Shown here: one piece after another, positions 30,174-37,997 of the stretch
Layout: the number at the start of each line of letters is the position of its first letter
Position numbering within the stretch: position 1 is the stretch's first letter
Assembly: GCA_016712505.1 (NCBI GenBank)
Contig: JADJQY010000002.1
Coordinates: 744,001-808,000, forward strand
Source of the DNA: Candidatus Eiseniibacteriota bacterium
Lineage (GTDB): Bacteria > Eisenbacteria > RBG-16-71-46 > CAIMUX01
Direction of reading: 5' to 3'
DNA: 64,000 nt
Notes under the pieces: generated by a model
Seen by the model: the letters and a program-made list of their open reading frames with translations, nothing else
Database searches by the model: none
What the model was told of the DNA's origin: nothing
Translations under genes and position numbers: made by a program

Positions 30174-31064
30174 TCAACCCCGAGGGTGAAACTCGCGATG
30201 GACCTGCCGCAGTCGCGCGCGGTCGACCGCGGTGTAGATTTCGGTCGTCTTGAGCTGCGCGTGTCCGAGCAACTCCTGGACGGTGCGGAGCGACGCCCCC
30301 CCTTCGAGCAGATGAGTGGCGAAGGTGTGGCGCAGGAGATGGGGGTGGATCTCCTCCGGGCGCACCCCCGAGGCCCGCGCCCGCTCCCGCAGGATCTTCC
30401 AGAATCCCATGCGGCTCAGTGGGCCGCCGCGCACGTTGAGGAAGAACAAACCGGGATCACGACGTCGCCCGAGCAGGCGGGGGCGCTCGGCGAGCCAGGA
30501 CTGCAGCGCCGCGACCGCCGGCTTTCCCAGGGGGATGAGTCGCTCCTTGTCCCCCTTGCCCCGCACGCGCACCCATCGCTCCCGCAGGTCGACCGAGGCA
30601 CTCTCCAGGGAGAGGAGCTCGGAGACCCGCAATCCTGCCCCGTAGGCGAGTTCGAACATTGCCCGATCGCGCAGGTCCAGCGGTCGCTCCCCCAGCGTAG
30701 CCTCGAGCAGGCGGAGGATTTCGTTCGAGGTCATGCTGCCCGGGATCGGGCGGCCGGCCCGAGGTCCCTCCAGTTCCTGCGTTGGGTCGAGCGGGATCCT
30801 GGCCTCCCGCCGGAGATACCGATAGAAGCCTCGAAGGGCGGAGCGCAGGCGGGTGCGCGAGCGCGCCGCACGTCCCAGGTCGTGCAGTGACGCCAGATCG
30901 TGGCGGAGCAGGTCGGTGTCGACCGCGGTCCAGTCGACGATGCCGCGCGCAGTGAGCCGCGCCAGATGCTGTTCGAGATCGGATCGGTACGCCGCGATGG
31001 TCCGCGGGGAGAGCTGCCGCTCGAACTGCAGATGAAACAGGTAGTCGTCAATCGCGGTTCGCAT
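30174..31064 (-). CDS. xerD: Tyrosine recombinase XerC/XerD
   Basis: A 296-residue site-specific recombinase that resolves chromosome dimers at dif. The N-terminal SAM-like domain (YLFHLQFERQLSPRTIAAYRSDL) is followed by the catalytic domain. Catalytic residues are Arg in GAGLRVSEL, Lys in GKGDKERLIPL, His-x-x-Arg in HLLRHTFATHLLEGG, His in LLGHAQLKTT and the nucleophile Tyr in EIYT. The length is the standard 295-300 residues. The start at 31064 has GGGAGGAGG upstream and overlaps the uvrC end by 17 bases; the longer frame into uvrC is spurious. Whether it is XerC or XerD cannot be settled by eye, and no dif site was recognised. Confidence 0.9.
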   Translation of the reverse strand: MRTAIDDYLFHLQFERQLSPRTIAAYRSDLEQHLARLTARGIVDWTAVDTDLLRHDLASLHDLGRAARSRTRLRSALRGFYRYLRREARIPLDPTQELEGPRAGRPIPGSMTSNEILRLLEATLGERPLDLRDRAMFELAYGAGLRVSELLSLESASVDLRERWVRVRGKGDKERLIPLGKPAVAALQSWLAERPRLLGRRRDPGLFFLNVRGGPLSRMGFWKILRERARASGVRPEEIHPHLLRHTFATHLLEGGASLRTVQELLGHAQLKTTEIYTAVDRARLRQVHREFHPRG

Positions 31065-33036
31065 CGCCCTCCTCCCGGGCCGGTTCGGGCGTGCCGCCGG
31101 CCAGTGCAGCCAGGATTGCCCCGGCCAGCGTCGGGCCGATGCCGGGTAGACTTGCCAACTCCGACTGAGGGACGGTGCGAAGCCGTGCGATCGATCCGTA
31201 GCGGCGCAGCAACGCGCGGCGACGCGTCGGTCCGATCCCTCGGACCTGATCGAGTTCCGACACCTTCTGGGCCTTGGCCCGCAGGGTGCGATGATAGCTG
31301 ACCGCGAAGCGATGGGCCTCGTCGCGGACCCGCTGGAGCAACTGAAGGGCAATCGAGCCGCGCGGCAGGCGCAGAGGCTGGCCTCCCTGGGGGAGCACGA
31401 TCTCCTCCTCTCGCTTGGCCAACCCCGCCAACGCGAGATGGGATAGCCCCATCTCTTGCAAGACGTCAAAGGCTGCTCCGACCTGTCCCACGCCGCCGTC
31501 GACCAGGATGAGATCTGGTGCCACATCCCCGGGCGTCCCGAGCTTGACCAGTCGGCGCCGTACGACTTCGGCCATCATGGCAAAGTCGTCCGGTCCTTCG
31601 ATGTGATTCATCCTAAGTCGACGATAGGCGGCCTTCAACGGCTTTCCGTCCTGGAACACCACGCGCGATGCCACCGGGTGCGATCCCTGGAAGTTGCTGA
31701 TGTCGTACCCTTCGATCCGGTACGGCGGGCGCTCGAGTCTCATCGCCTCCTGTAGCGCAAAGACCGCCTGGGCCACCCGGTGGGTCTTGGCCGCGCTGAT
31801 CAGCGCCTCCTCCTCGAGGAGCAGCCGGGCGTTTTGCTCCGCGGCTTCGAGGATTCCGCGGAGCTCGCCGCGCCGCGCGCTCCGAATGCGTACCGGGTGC
31901 CCCACCCGTGAGGCCAGCGCCTGCTCCACCGCGACCCGCTCCGCGGGCGGCACGGCGCAGGCGATCCGGGACGGCACGCGGGGCGAGGCGACGAACTCCA
32001 CGAGCAGAAAGGCGCGCAGCAGTTCGTTCCCGCTGCGTCCTTCGGTCCCGGTCAGAAAGCGGTGGCTCTTCCCCACCACCTTCCCGGCGGAGACCTGGAG
32101 CAGGACCACGCAGGCCCTCCGCCCGGCTCCTGCCAGGCCGATCACCAGCACGTCGCTCTCGACCGGCGGGGTCATGCGCTGTTCCTGGACCAGCAACTCC
32201 AGCGTGGCGATTCCGTCTCGCAGGCGCGCGCTCTCCTCGAAGCGGAGATCTGCCGCCGCGAGGTGCATTCTCTGACGCATCATGGCGAACACCGCCTCGC
32301 TCCGCCCGGAGAGCAGAGCGATCAGTGGATCGACTTGCGCCCGGTACCCCTGCTCGTCGACCCGAGCGGTGCACGGTCCGGTGCAGGCTCCGATGAAGTA
32401 CTGGAGGCACTCGCGTCCTCCCTGGCGCAACCGACGATCGCTGCAGTTGCGCAACTGGAAGACGGAGCGGAGGGTCTTCAGGCACCGCCTGAGGTCCTTA
32501 ACCTGGGTGAACGGGCCGAAGTAGCGCGCGCCGTCCGCGATCACGTTGCGCGTGACCCACAGGGCGGGAAAGGCGTGTTCGGTCGAGATCTTCAGGTACG
32601 GGTACTTCTTGTCGTCCTTCAGCCGAACGTTGAACGGCGGCGAATACTGCTTGATGAGGTGGGTCTCGAGGATCAGCGCCTCGGACTCGGACCGGGTGAC
32701 GACGTAGTCCAGGTTCCGGATCCGACGCCTGAGCCCGCCGAGGCGGGGATCGTCCGGCTCCGGTCCACGAAAGTAGCTGCGCACGCGGGAGGTGAGTCGT
32801 TTCGCCTTGCCCACGTAAAGGACCCGGCCCCGGGCGTCACGGAAGAGGTAGACACCGCTCTCGGCCGGCAGGAGGCGGAGGCGCTGTTCGATCAGCGCCC
32901 GCCAGTCCGGCGGGCCGGGGATGGCCGGCGTGTAGTCGGGAACCGGTTCGTGCACGAAGCCCGGGACCGCCGACTCCTCCTCGGGGCGTCGCTGCGGCGG
33001 CTTCGGGACTGCCGGCTCCTGTTTCTTCCGCGCCAT
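31048..33036 (-). CDS. uvrC: Excinuclease ABC subunit C
   Basis: A 662-residue nuclease that cuts on both sides of a UvrB-bound DNA lesion. The GIY-YIG domain (about 50-130) shows SGVYLFRDARGRVLYVGKAKRL. A UVR helix pair for UvrB contact (AADLRFEESARLRDGIATLE) lies near 250. The RNase H-like 5' nuclease domain has EGYDISNFQGSHPVASRVVF and LILVDGGVGQV. Tandem HhH motifs (VRGIGPTRRRALL and LPGIGPTLAGAIL) close the protein. A 40-residue polar Lys/Pro/Glu leader precedes the GIY-YIG domain and is longer than usual. It follows tRNA-Arg on the same strand and overlaps xerD. Confidence 0.94.
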   Translation of the reverse strand: MARKKQEPAVPKPPQRRPEEESAVPGFVHEPVPDYTPAIPGPPDWRALIEQRLRLLPAESGVYLFRDARGRVLYVGKAKRLTSRVRSYFRGPEPDDPRLGGLRRRIRNLDYVVTRSESEALILETHLIKQYSPPFNVRLKDDKKYPYLKISTEHAFPALWVTRNVIADGARYFGPFTQVKDLRRCLKTLRSVFQLRNCSDRRLRQGGRECLQYFIGACTGPCTARVDEQGYRAQVDPLIALLSGRSEAVFAMMRQRMHLAAADLRFEESARLRDGIATLELLVQEQRMTPPVESDVLVIGLAGAGRRACVVLLQVSAGKVVGKSHRFLTGTEGRSGNELLRAFLLVEFVASPRVPSRIACAVPPAERVAVEQALASRVGHPVRIRSARRGELRGILEAAEQNARLLLEEEALISAAKTHRVAQAVFALQEAMRLERPPYRIEGYDISNFQGSHPVASRVVFQDGKPLKAAYRRLRMNHIEGPDDFAMMAEVVRRRLVKLGTPGDVAPDLILVDGGVGQVGAAFDVLQEMGLSHLALAGLAKREEEIVLPQGGQPLRLPRGSIALQLLQRVRDEAHRFAVSYHRTLRAKAQKVSELDQVRGIGPTRRRALLRRYGSIARLRTVPQSELASLPGIGPTLAGAILAALAGGTPEPAREEGDANRD

Positions 33037-33074
33037 CTCGCCCTTTACCCGCCTCGCAGCCAGCGCGGCAACTG

Positions 33075-33148
33075 TGCCCCCGGCGCGGCTCGAACGCGCG
33101 ACCTGCGGTTTAGGAAACCGCCGCTCTATCCACCTGAGCTACGGGAGC
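33075..33148 (-). tRNA. tRNA-Arg (anticodon CCT)
   Basis: A full cloverleaf on the minus strand: acceptor GCTCCCG/CGGGGGC with one G-T pair, D arm GCTC...GAGC, anticodon stem GCGGT/ACCGC with loop TTCCTAA, and T arm with GTTCGAGCC. The anticodon CCT reads AGG. The 3' CCA is not encoded (CAG follows the discriminator A). Confidence 0.95.
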
Positions 33149-33162
33149 AAACTTGGACCAAG

Positions 33163-33191
33163 AAGGTAGAGGCCGGAGGCCGGAGCGTCAA
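33163..33191 (-). promoter_or_regulatory. Promoter for tRNA-Arg (and uvrC)
   Basis: On the minus strand TTGACG (33186-33191) is followed after exactly 17 bases by TACCTT (33163-33168), 15 bases before the tRNA 5' end. The position and spacing are those of a strong stable-RNA promoter. Confidence 0.75.
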
Positions 33192-33233
33192 CCGGCGCGA
33201 CCAGATCGCGCCCACCGGCCCGGGAGATCCGGA

Positions 33234-33845
33234 CTACTCGTAGCGTACGAGCGCGTGGACCCGGGCGTCCGGCGGGAGGCGGCGACGCCCCTCGAGGGCA
33301 CACAGTTCGGCCAGGAAGCAGACCCCGGCCAGGCGTCCATTCCCCTGCGCGATCAGCCGGATCGCGGCGGCTGCGGTCCCCCCCGTGGCGAGCAGATCGT
33401 CGATCAAGAGAACCCGCGCGCCCGCCGGGAGCGCGTCCTGGTGCATCTCGAGCGAATCGCTTCCGTACTCCAACGCGTACGACTCGCGAAACGTCGCGGC
33501 GGGAAGCTTCCCCGGCTTGCGTAGGGGAACGAACGGCAGACGATGCAGCGCGGCGACGGTCGCACCGAGGATGAATCCCCTCGACTCGATCCCGGCGATC
33601 ACGTCCACCCCCCCTTCGAACGGAGCCCAGAGGGCGTCGAACACCTCGGCCATCAGCCCCGGCTGGGCCAGCAGCGTGGTGATGTCGCGAAAGAGGATCC
33701 CGGGCTGGGGAAAGTCGGGGATGTCGCGGATGGCGGCTCGCGCCCGCAAAGCGAGTTCACACCCGGCCGGGTCATTCGCGACCTGCTCGTGTCCGTCCGG
33801 GTCGCGTCGGTCCTGCTCGTGTGCCAAGGTGGTCTGCCCTCTCAT
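33234..33845 (-). CDS. apt: Adenine phosphoribosyltransferase
   Basis: A purine-salvage enzyme of 203 residues that joins adenine and PRPP to AMP. It contains RDIPDFPQPGILFRDITTLL, AGIESRGFILGATVAALH, VPLRKPGKLP, SYALEYGSDSLEMH and the PRPP loop VLLIDDLLATGGTAAAA (about 140-156). The core is of normal length. The first 30 residues are a polar extension without a ribosome site at the ATG at 33845; a TTG about 33 codons in would give the classic N-terminus, so the true start is uncertain. The gene lies downstream of tRNA-Pro(CGG) and may be read from its promoter. Confidence 0.92.
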   Translation of the reverse strand: MRGQTTLAHEQDRRDPDGHEQVANDPAGCELALRARAAIRDIPDFPQPGILFRDITTLLAQPGLMAEVFDALWAPFEGGVDVIAGIESRGFILGATVAALHRLPFVPLRKPGKLPAATFRESYALEYGSDSLEMHQDALPAGARVLLIDDLLATGGTAAAAIRLIAQGNGRLAGVCFLAELCALEGRRRLPPDARVHALVRYE

Positions 33846-33919
33846 CCGGGGATCGTGGATGGACCGCCGGGGTACGAACCGGACGGCGGATGGGGAAATC
33901 GTGGCGGAAAACTCAAAAA

Positions 33920-33995
<76 letters not shown>

Positions 33996-34012
33996 ACCCA
34001 AGAGTTCTCGCG

Positions 34013-34069
34013 GGCGACGGTTGCCGTCGCCAGACCGGGAAACTAGACGATCCGGCTCGATAAAGACAA
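34013..34069 (-). promoter_or_regulatory. Promoter and leader hairpin for tRNA-Pro(CGG)
   Basis: TTGTCT (34064-34069) with TAGTTT (34040-34045) after 18 bases on the minus strand. A perfect leader hairpin, GGCGACGG-CAA-CCGTCGCC, occupies 34013-34031 between the promoter and the tRNA and could be a processing signal. Confidence 0.55.
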
Positions 34070-34086
34070 GCCCTCAAGCGAGCGAT

Positions 34087-34757
34087 TCACACGCGGGTCG
34101 AACCTTCGGCATCGGGGGCGCTCCACCCCTCCCGTCCGATCAGCGGTACGAAGGTGCACGGTACCGTCGCCCGCTCGCGCATCGAGCCGTCGGTCCCGCG
34201 CTCCAGCACCAGCAGGCGCTGCTCCTCCCGCGGTCCGGCCGGGACGACGAGCCTTCCCCCCTCGCGAATCTGCTCGAACAGCGACGGCGGAGGATCGGGG
34301 GCTCCCGCGGTCACGATGATCGCATCGTAGGGGCAAACCTCCGCCAGCCGACCGTTCCGTCGCCGACGCGAAAGAGGACGTTTTCATAGCCCAGCTCGCG
34401 CAGCAGGCTCTGGGCGCGCTGGGCCAGCGGTTCGACCCGCTCCACGGTGAAGACCGCGTGCACCAGCCGCGAAAGGACGGCCGCCTGGTAGCCTGACCCG
34501 GTTCCGATCTCCAGCACGCGGCTCCTCGCGTTGACCTCGAGCAGTGAGGTCATCAGCCCCACCATGTAGGGCTGCGAGATGGTCTGTCCGAACCCGATCG
34601 GAAGCGCGGCGTCACCGTAGGCGGAGTGGGCCAGCGCCGGATCGACGAAGCGGTGGCGCGGCACGGCACGCATGATCCGGAGCACGTCGGGATGCTGGAC
34701 CCCGCGGGCCTCGACCTGATCGCGCACCATTCGATCGCGAAGCGCCGCGTAATCCAC
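34087..34757 (-). pseudogene. pcm: Protein-L-isoaspartate O-methyltransferase, frameshifted
   Basis: A SAM-dependent repair enzyme for isoaspartyl residues. The first frame (GTG at 34757) gives MVRDQVEARGV, AYGDAALPIGFGQTISQPYMV, the SAM loop VLEIGTGSGYQAAVLSRL and VGDGTVGWRRFAP, then stops at 34311. The next 75 residues are intact in another frame: after APYDAIIVTAGAP come SLFEQIREGGRLVVPAG and LLVLERGTDG. Adding one G to the G4 run at 34330-34333 (C on the coding strand) restores a 223-residue protein of normal size. The break is at a short homopolymer, so an assembly error is as likely as inactivation. It follows surE with AGGAAGG before the start, the classic surE-pcm pair. Confidence 0.88.
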
Positions 34758-34759
34758 GG

Positions 34760-35545
34760 TCAGCCTTCCTCGTTCCGATCGAGGCGCAGGGCGCGCATCG
34801 CCTCGAAGCCGGCATAGTCGGTGAGGTCAAGGTGGAGCGGGGTGAGCGCGACATGGCCACTCCGCACGGCGGCGTAGTCGGTGTCCGGATCCTCGGACCA
34901 GACCGGGTCGGTGTCCCCGATCCAGTAGTACGGTCTGCCGTGCGGATCGAGCCGTTCGCGAATCTCCCCCGGGTAAACCCGCCTTCCGAGGCGCGCCACG
35001 CGGTAGCCGCGGATCGCAGCCGGATCGCAGTTCGGGATGTTGACGTTGAGCAGCAGACCGCGAAGTTGATCCGGCGCGGAGAGCAAGCGGCCCAGGACCG
35101 TTCGCGCCACGGAACGCGCGGTCTCCCAGTGTGGGTGGGACCCGGCCTGGAGCGAGAAGGCCACCGCGGGGATGCCGAACAGGCTCGCCTCCATCGCCGC
35201 CGCCACCGTACCCGAGTAGGTGACGTCGTCGCCGAGATTCGATCCGTGATTGATGCCGGAGAGAACCAGATCGGGCCGCTGCTCGAACGCGCCCTTCAAC
35301 CCGCGGACCGCCAGAAGCACGCAATCGGTCGGGGTGCCGTCGACGGCAAAGCGACTCGGGTCGAGCCGACGGAGGCGAACCGGGCGGTTCATGGTGAGTG
35401 CATGGCTTGCGCCGCTCTGTTCGCGATCGGGGGCCACGATTTCGATCCGGCCGAACTCGCGGGCCACCAGGGCGAGGTTCTCCAGCCCCTCGGCGTGAAC
35501 CCCGTCATCGTTGGTCAGAAGGATGCGCATCGGGCCGTCGGGCAC
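34760..35545 (-). CDS. surE: 5'/3'-nucleotidase SurE
   Basis: A metal-dependent survival-protein phosphatase of 261 residues acting on nucleoside monophosphates and polyphosphate. The N-terminal metal site MRILLTNDDGVHAEG is followed by VVAPDREQSGASHALT-type sequence (here IVAPDREQSGASHALTM), GTPTDCVLLAV, LVLSGINHGSNLGDDVTYSGTVAAAMEA and NVNIP. All the Asp/Asn/Ser ligands of the family are present. GTG at 35545 has GAGG five bases ahead and adds five residues before the usual MRIL; ATG at 35530 is the alternative and has no ribosome site. The pcm gene follows two bases after the stop. Confidence 0.93.
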   Translation of the reverse strand: MPDGPMRILLTNDDGVHAEGLENLALVAREFGRIEIVAPDREQSGASHALTMNRPVRLRRLDPSRFAVDGTPTDCVLLAVRGLKGAFEQRPDLVLSGINHGSNLGDDVTYSGTVAAAMEASLFGIPAVAFSLQAGSHPHWETARSVARTVLGRLLSAPDQLRGLLLNVNIPNCDPAAIRGYRVARLGRRVYPGEIRERLDPHGRPYYWIGDTDPVWSEDPDTDYAAVRSGHVALTPLHLDLTDYAGFEAMRALRLDRNEEG

Positions 35546-35549
35546 AGAA

Positions 35550-35624
35550 ACCTCATGTAGACCGGGGACCTCACGTAGTCCGGTGACTTCACGTAGTCCG
35601 GGGACCTCACGTCAACCGGTGAAG
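35550..35624. repeat. 18-bp tandem repeat upstream of surE
   Basis: Three full units of CCGGGGACCTCACGTAGT type at 35562-35579, 35580-35597 and 35598-35615, with internal G/T, C/T and end variation. Partial units flank them (35550-35561 and 35616-35624). The array touches the surE ribosome site. It shares the CCGG core and size class of the 17-bp array at 25278. Confidence 0.85.
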
Positions 35625-35660
35625 ACGCTCGTTACCGCCCACCCTGTCCGGGTTGCGGGC

Positions 35661-35723
35661 AAAAAGAAGCGCCGCTCGATGCCGACCGAGGCCGGAACCC
35701 CGGACGGTCGACTCGAGCGGCGC
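35661..35723 (-). terminator. Rho-independent terminator after tRNA-Pro(GGG)
   Basis: On the minus strand an 11-bp outer stem (GCGCCGCTCGA 35669-35679 with TCGAGCGGCGC 35713-35723) encloses a further GACCG/CGGTC pairing. It is followed by TTCTTTTT (complement of 35661-35668). It lies 12 bases beyond the tRNA. Confidence 0.85.
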
Positions 35724-35734
35724 GACGGAAGATA

Positions 35735-35811
35735 TGGTCGGGGCGACTGGATTCGAACCAGCGACCCCTTGCACCCCATGCAAGTGCGCTACCGGACTGC
35801 GCCACGCCCCG
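35735..35811 (-). tRNA. tRNA-Pro (anticodon GGG)
   Basis: Minus-strand cloverleaf with acceptor CGGGGCG/CGCCCCG, discriminator A and encoded CCA, D arm GCGC...GCGC, anticodon stem CTTGC/GCAAG with loop ATGGGGT, T arm with GGTTCGAATCC. The anticodon GGG reads CCC and CCT. It begins 22 bases after the MerR gene stop and is closed by a terminator. Confidence 0.95.
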
Positions 35812-35832
35812 ACCGAAGCCCAAGCAGGGAGA

Positions 35833-36312
35833 CTAGAGAGCGGGTGGGGATTCGGCAATCGGAAATTCCGCCGATGCCTCCGGGGTTGGGCTCGACGGCC
35901 CCGATTTGCGTTCCGCCGCCTGGAGCCAATTGCGCAGGGAGAGCACTTCTTCGCGCACGCCGCGTAGCACCTCCCGGTGCTTCGGGGCGAGAAACTCGAT
36001 CTCGGGCTCGACCGCCTCGACGGGCTCCCCCTCCGGCGCCATCGCCTCCGGTAGCGGGTCGTTTGGCCGGGCCAAGCGCCGCTTGGCCCCGGCGATGGTG
36101 TACCGCCGGTCGTAGAGCAACTCCTTGATCGCGCGCAGGGTGTCGATGTCCTTGGGCCGGTACATGCGGTTGCCGGCGCGGTTCTTCTTCGGCCGAAGAT
36201 TGGGAAACTGCGTCTCCCAGTAGCGCAGCACGTGCTGCTTCACGTCGAGCAGCTCGCTCACTTCGCTGATTGAATAGTACAGACGGGGTTTTTCGGAAGC
36301 TGTGTCTTCCAT
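35833..36312 (-). CDS. MerR-family transcriptional regulator
   Basis: A 159-residue DNA-binding protein. The winged HTH begins YYSISEVSELLDVKQHVLRYWETQFPNLRPKKNRAGNRMYRPKDIDTLRAIKELLYDRRYTIAGAKRRL (about residues 11-80), the MerR fold with the conserved LRYWE and R-Y-R/K-x-x-D. There are no cysteine metal ligands. The C-terminal half is acidic and proline-rich with a short helix (EVLRGVREEVLSLRNWL), unlike metal or drug sensors. This type, often placed beside tRNA or translation genes and sometimes called HspR/CarA-like, has no assigned ligand. AGGAGG precedes the ATG at 36312. It is followed by tRNA-Pro and lies downstream of gpsA. Confidence 0.85.
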   Translation of the reverse strand: MEDTASEKPRLYYSISEVSELLDVKQHVLRYWETQFPNLRPKKNRAGNRMYRPKDIDTLRAIKELLYDRRYTIAGAKRRLARPNDPLPEAMAPEGEPVEAVEPEIEFLAPKHREVLRGVREEVLSLRNWLQAAERKSGPSSPTPEASAEFPIAESPPAL

Positions 36313-36343
36313 CGCCGTCCTCCTGTTCTTCCCCCCGCGGCGT

Positions 36344-37336
36344 TCACTCCTGCCGGAGCGGCCGCGTCATCAACTCGCGCAAGGCCACGCGTGCGTCGAC
36401 CCCCTCGAACAGGATCCGCGCCACCTGCGTTGCGATTGGCATCTCCACCCCGACTCGAGCCGCCAGATCGAGCGCGGCCCGGGTGGTCCTGACCCCTTCG
36501 GCCACCATCACGCTTCGCGCGAGCGCCTGCTCCAGGGCCACTCCACGGCCCAGCAGCTCGCCCAGCGTGTGGTTGCGCGAGAGTGGGCTGGTGCAGGTGG
36601 TGACCAGATCCCCCATTCCCGAGAGGCCGAGAAAGGTCTCGGGCCGCGCCCCCAGTGCCTCCCCCAACCGCCGCATCTCCGCCAGCCCGCGCGTGAGCAG
36701 CGCCCCGCGCGCGTTCTGTCCCAGCTCCAGTCCGTCTGCGATTCCCGCGGCCAGAGCGATTACGTTCTTGAGCGCTCCGGCGATCTCGACCCCGATCACG
36801 TCGTCACTGGTGTAGACCCGAAACCGTTCGCTGGAGAGCAACTCCTGCGCGTCGCGCGCCGCATCCGGCTCACGCGAGGCGATCAAGACCGCCGCAGGTT
36901 TGCCTTCCGCCACCTCACGCGCGAGGCTCGGGCCGGTCAGAATCGCCAACGGACCGGCGTCCACGCCGCACTCCTGGGCGAAGACCTCCGACATCCGGAG
37001 ACCGGTAGATTCCTCGATCCCCTTGCTGGCCAGGATCCACACCCGACTCCGCGCCCCCGGTAACTGCCGAAGTGTCCCGCGCACGCCGTGCGACGGTATG
37101 GCGAGAATCACCGGATCGCGCTCCGGATTCTCCGGCAGGGCTTGAGACGCGACGCGAAGCGAACCAGGAAATCGGTGTCCTGGCAAGTACTTCCTGTTCT
37201 CCCGGTCGGCTGCGATCCGTTTCCGCTGCTCTGGGTCGCGCCCCCAGAGCAAGACCGGCGACCCGGTCCGCGCCAGGTGGATGGCCAGGGTGGTGCCCCA
37301 ACTCCCCATTCCCCAGACCTGAATTGCCCGCCCCAC
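36344..37336 (-). CDS. gpsA: NAD(P)H-dependent glycerol-3-phosphate dehydrogenase
   Basis: A 330-residue enzyme that reduces dihydroxyacetone phosphate to sn-glycerol-3-phosphate, the entry to phospholipid synthesis. The nucleotide site is VWGMGSWGTTLA. It is followed by VILAIPSHGVRGTL, SKGIEESTGLRMSEV, ILTGPSLAREVAEG, the catalytic Lys in GALKNVIALAAGI and SGMGDLVTTCTSPLSRN. The GTG start at 37336 lies one base after the plsY stop, with AAGGGG upstream. It works directly with PlsY, which acylates its product. Confidence 0.93.
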   Translation of the reverse strand: MGRAIQVWGMGSWGTTLAIHLARTGSPVLLWGRDPEQRKRIAADRENRKYLPGHRFPGSLRVASQALPENPERDPVILAIPSHGVRGTLRQLPGARSRVWILASKGIEESTGLRMSEVFAQECGVDAGPLAILTGPSLAREVAEGKPAAVLIASREPDAARDAQELLSSERFRVYTSDDVIGVEIAGALKNVIALAAGIADGLELGQNARGALLTRGLAEMRRLGEALGARPETFLGLSGMGDLVTTCTSPLSRNHTLGELLGRGVALEQALARSVMVAEGVRTTRAALDLAARVGVEMPIATQVARILFEGVDARVALRELMTRPLRQE

Positions 37337-37337
37337 G

Positions 37338-37976
37338 CTACCGAGCCCCTTTCCCGGCCCCCGCGCGGCGCAGGGCGAGCGGCTTCTCCTCCCCCCGCGC
37401 CAGGCGCTGCAGGTTCGGGCGGTGCCTCAGCAGGATCAGCGCCCCGGTCACCACCCCGAACCAGACCAACGGGTCGGAGAGCGGCGACCGCCGCGTGAGG
37501 AGCAGGACGATCGGCAGGACCAGACCGGCGATGACCGAAGCGAGGGAGACGATCCGCGAAGCAACGAAGATCACGATCCACGCTCCGAGGGCCAGGCCGA
37601 GCGGGAGCGGGGCGAGTGCCCCCCAGGCGCCGGCTGCGGTCGCCACACCCTTTCCTCCGCGCCAACCGGCAAAGGGGGTGAACATGTGCCCGAGCAGGGC
37701 ACCGAAGAGGCCGAGGATGGCGTGCCAGATCGGATCAGGGGCAGAACCGCCCAGGCTGCGCGCCACCAGCACGGCCGCGACCCCCTTCCCCGCGTCGGCC
37801 AGCAACGCGGTGATGCCCCAGCGCGGTCCGAGCACGCGATAGACGTTGGTCGCGCCGAGGTTCCCCGAACCATGCTGCCGGAGATCGATCCCGCGAAGTG
37901 CGCGACCCAGCCAGAGCGCGGTCGGGATCGATCCGAGGGCGAAAGCGGCGGCAAACGCGGCGAGCAAGCTCAACAT
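37338..37976 (-). CDS. plsY: Acyl-phosphate:glycerol-3-phosphate acyltransferase
   Basis: A 212-residue inner-membrane enzyme that makes lysophosphatidic acid from acyl-phosphate and glycerol-3-phosphate. It has five to six hydrophobic helices. The three family motifs are visible: GSIPTALWLGR with HGSGNLGATNVYRVLG (about 34-49), GHMFTPFAGWRGGKGVATAAG and a C-terminal LLRHRPNLQRL. The partner acyltransferase PlsX is not in the window. It stands between der and gpsA on one transcript. Confidence 0.93.
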   Translation of the reverse strand: MLSLLAAFAAAFALGSIPTALWLGRALRGIDLRQHGSGNLGATNVYRVLGPRWGITALLADAGKGVAAVLVARSLGGSAPDPIWHAILGLFGALLGHMFTPFAGWRGGKGVATAAGAWGALAPLPLGLALGAWIVIFVASRIVSLASVIAGLVLPIVLLLTRRSPLSDPLVWFGVVTGALILLRHRPNLQRLARGEEKPLALRRAGAGKGAR

Positions 37977-37997
37977 GGTGCGTCTCCTCGCGCGCCG

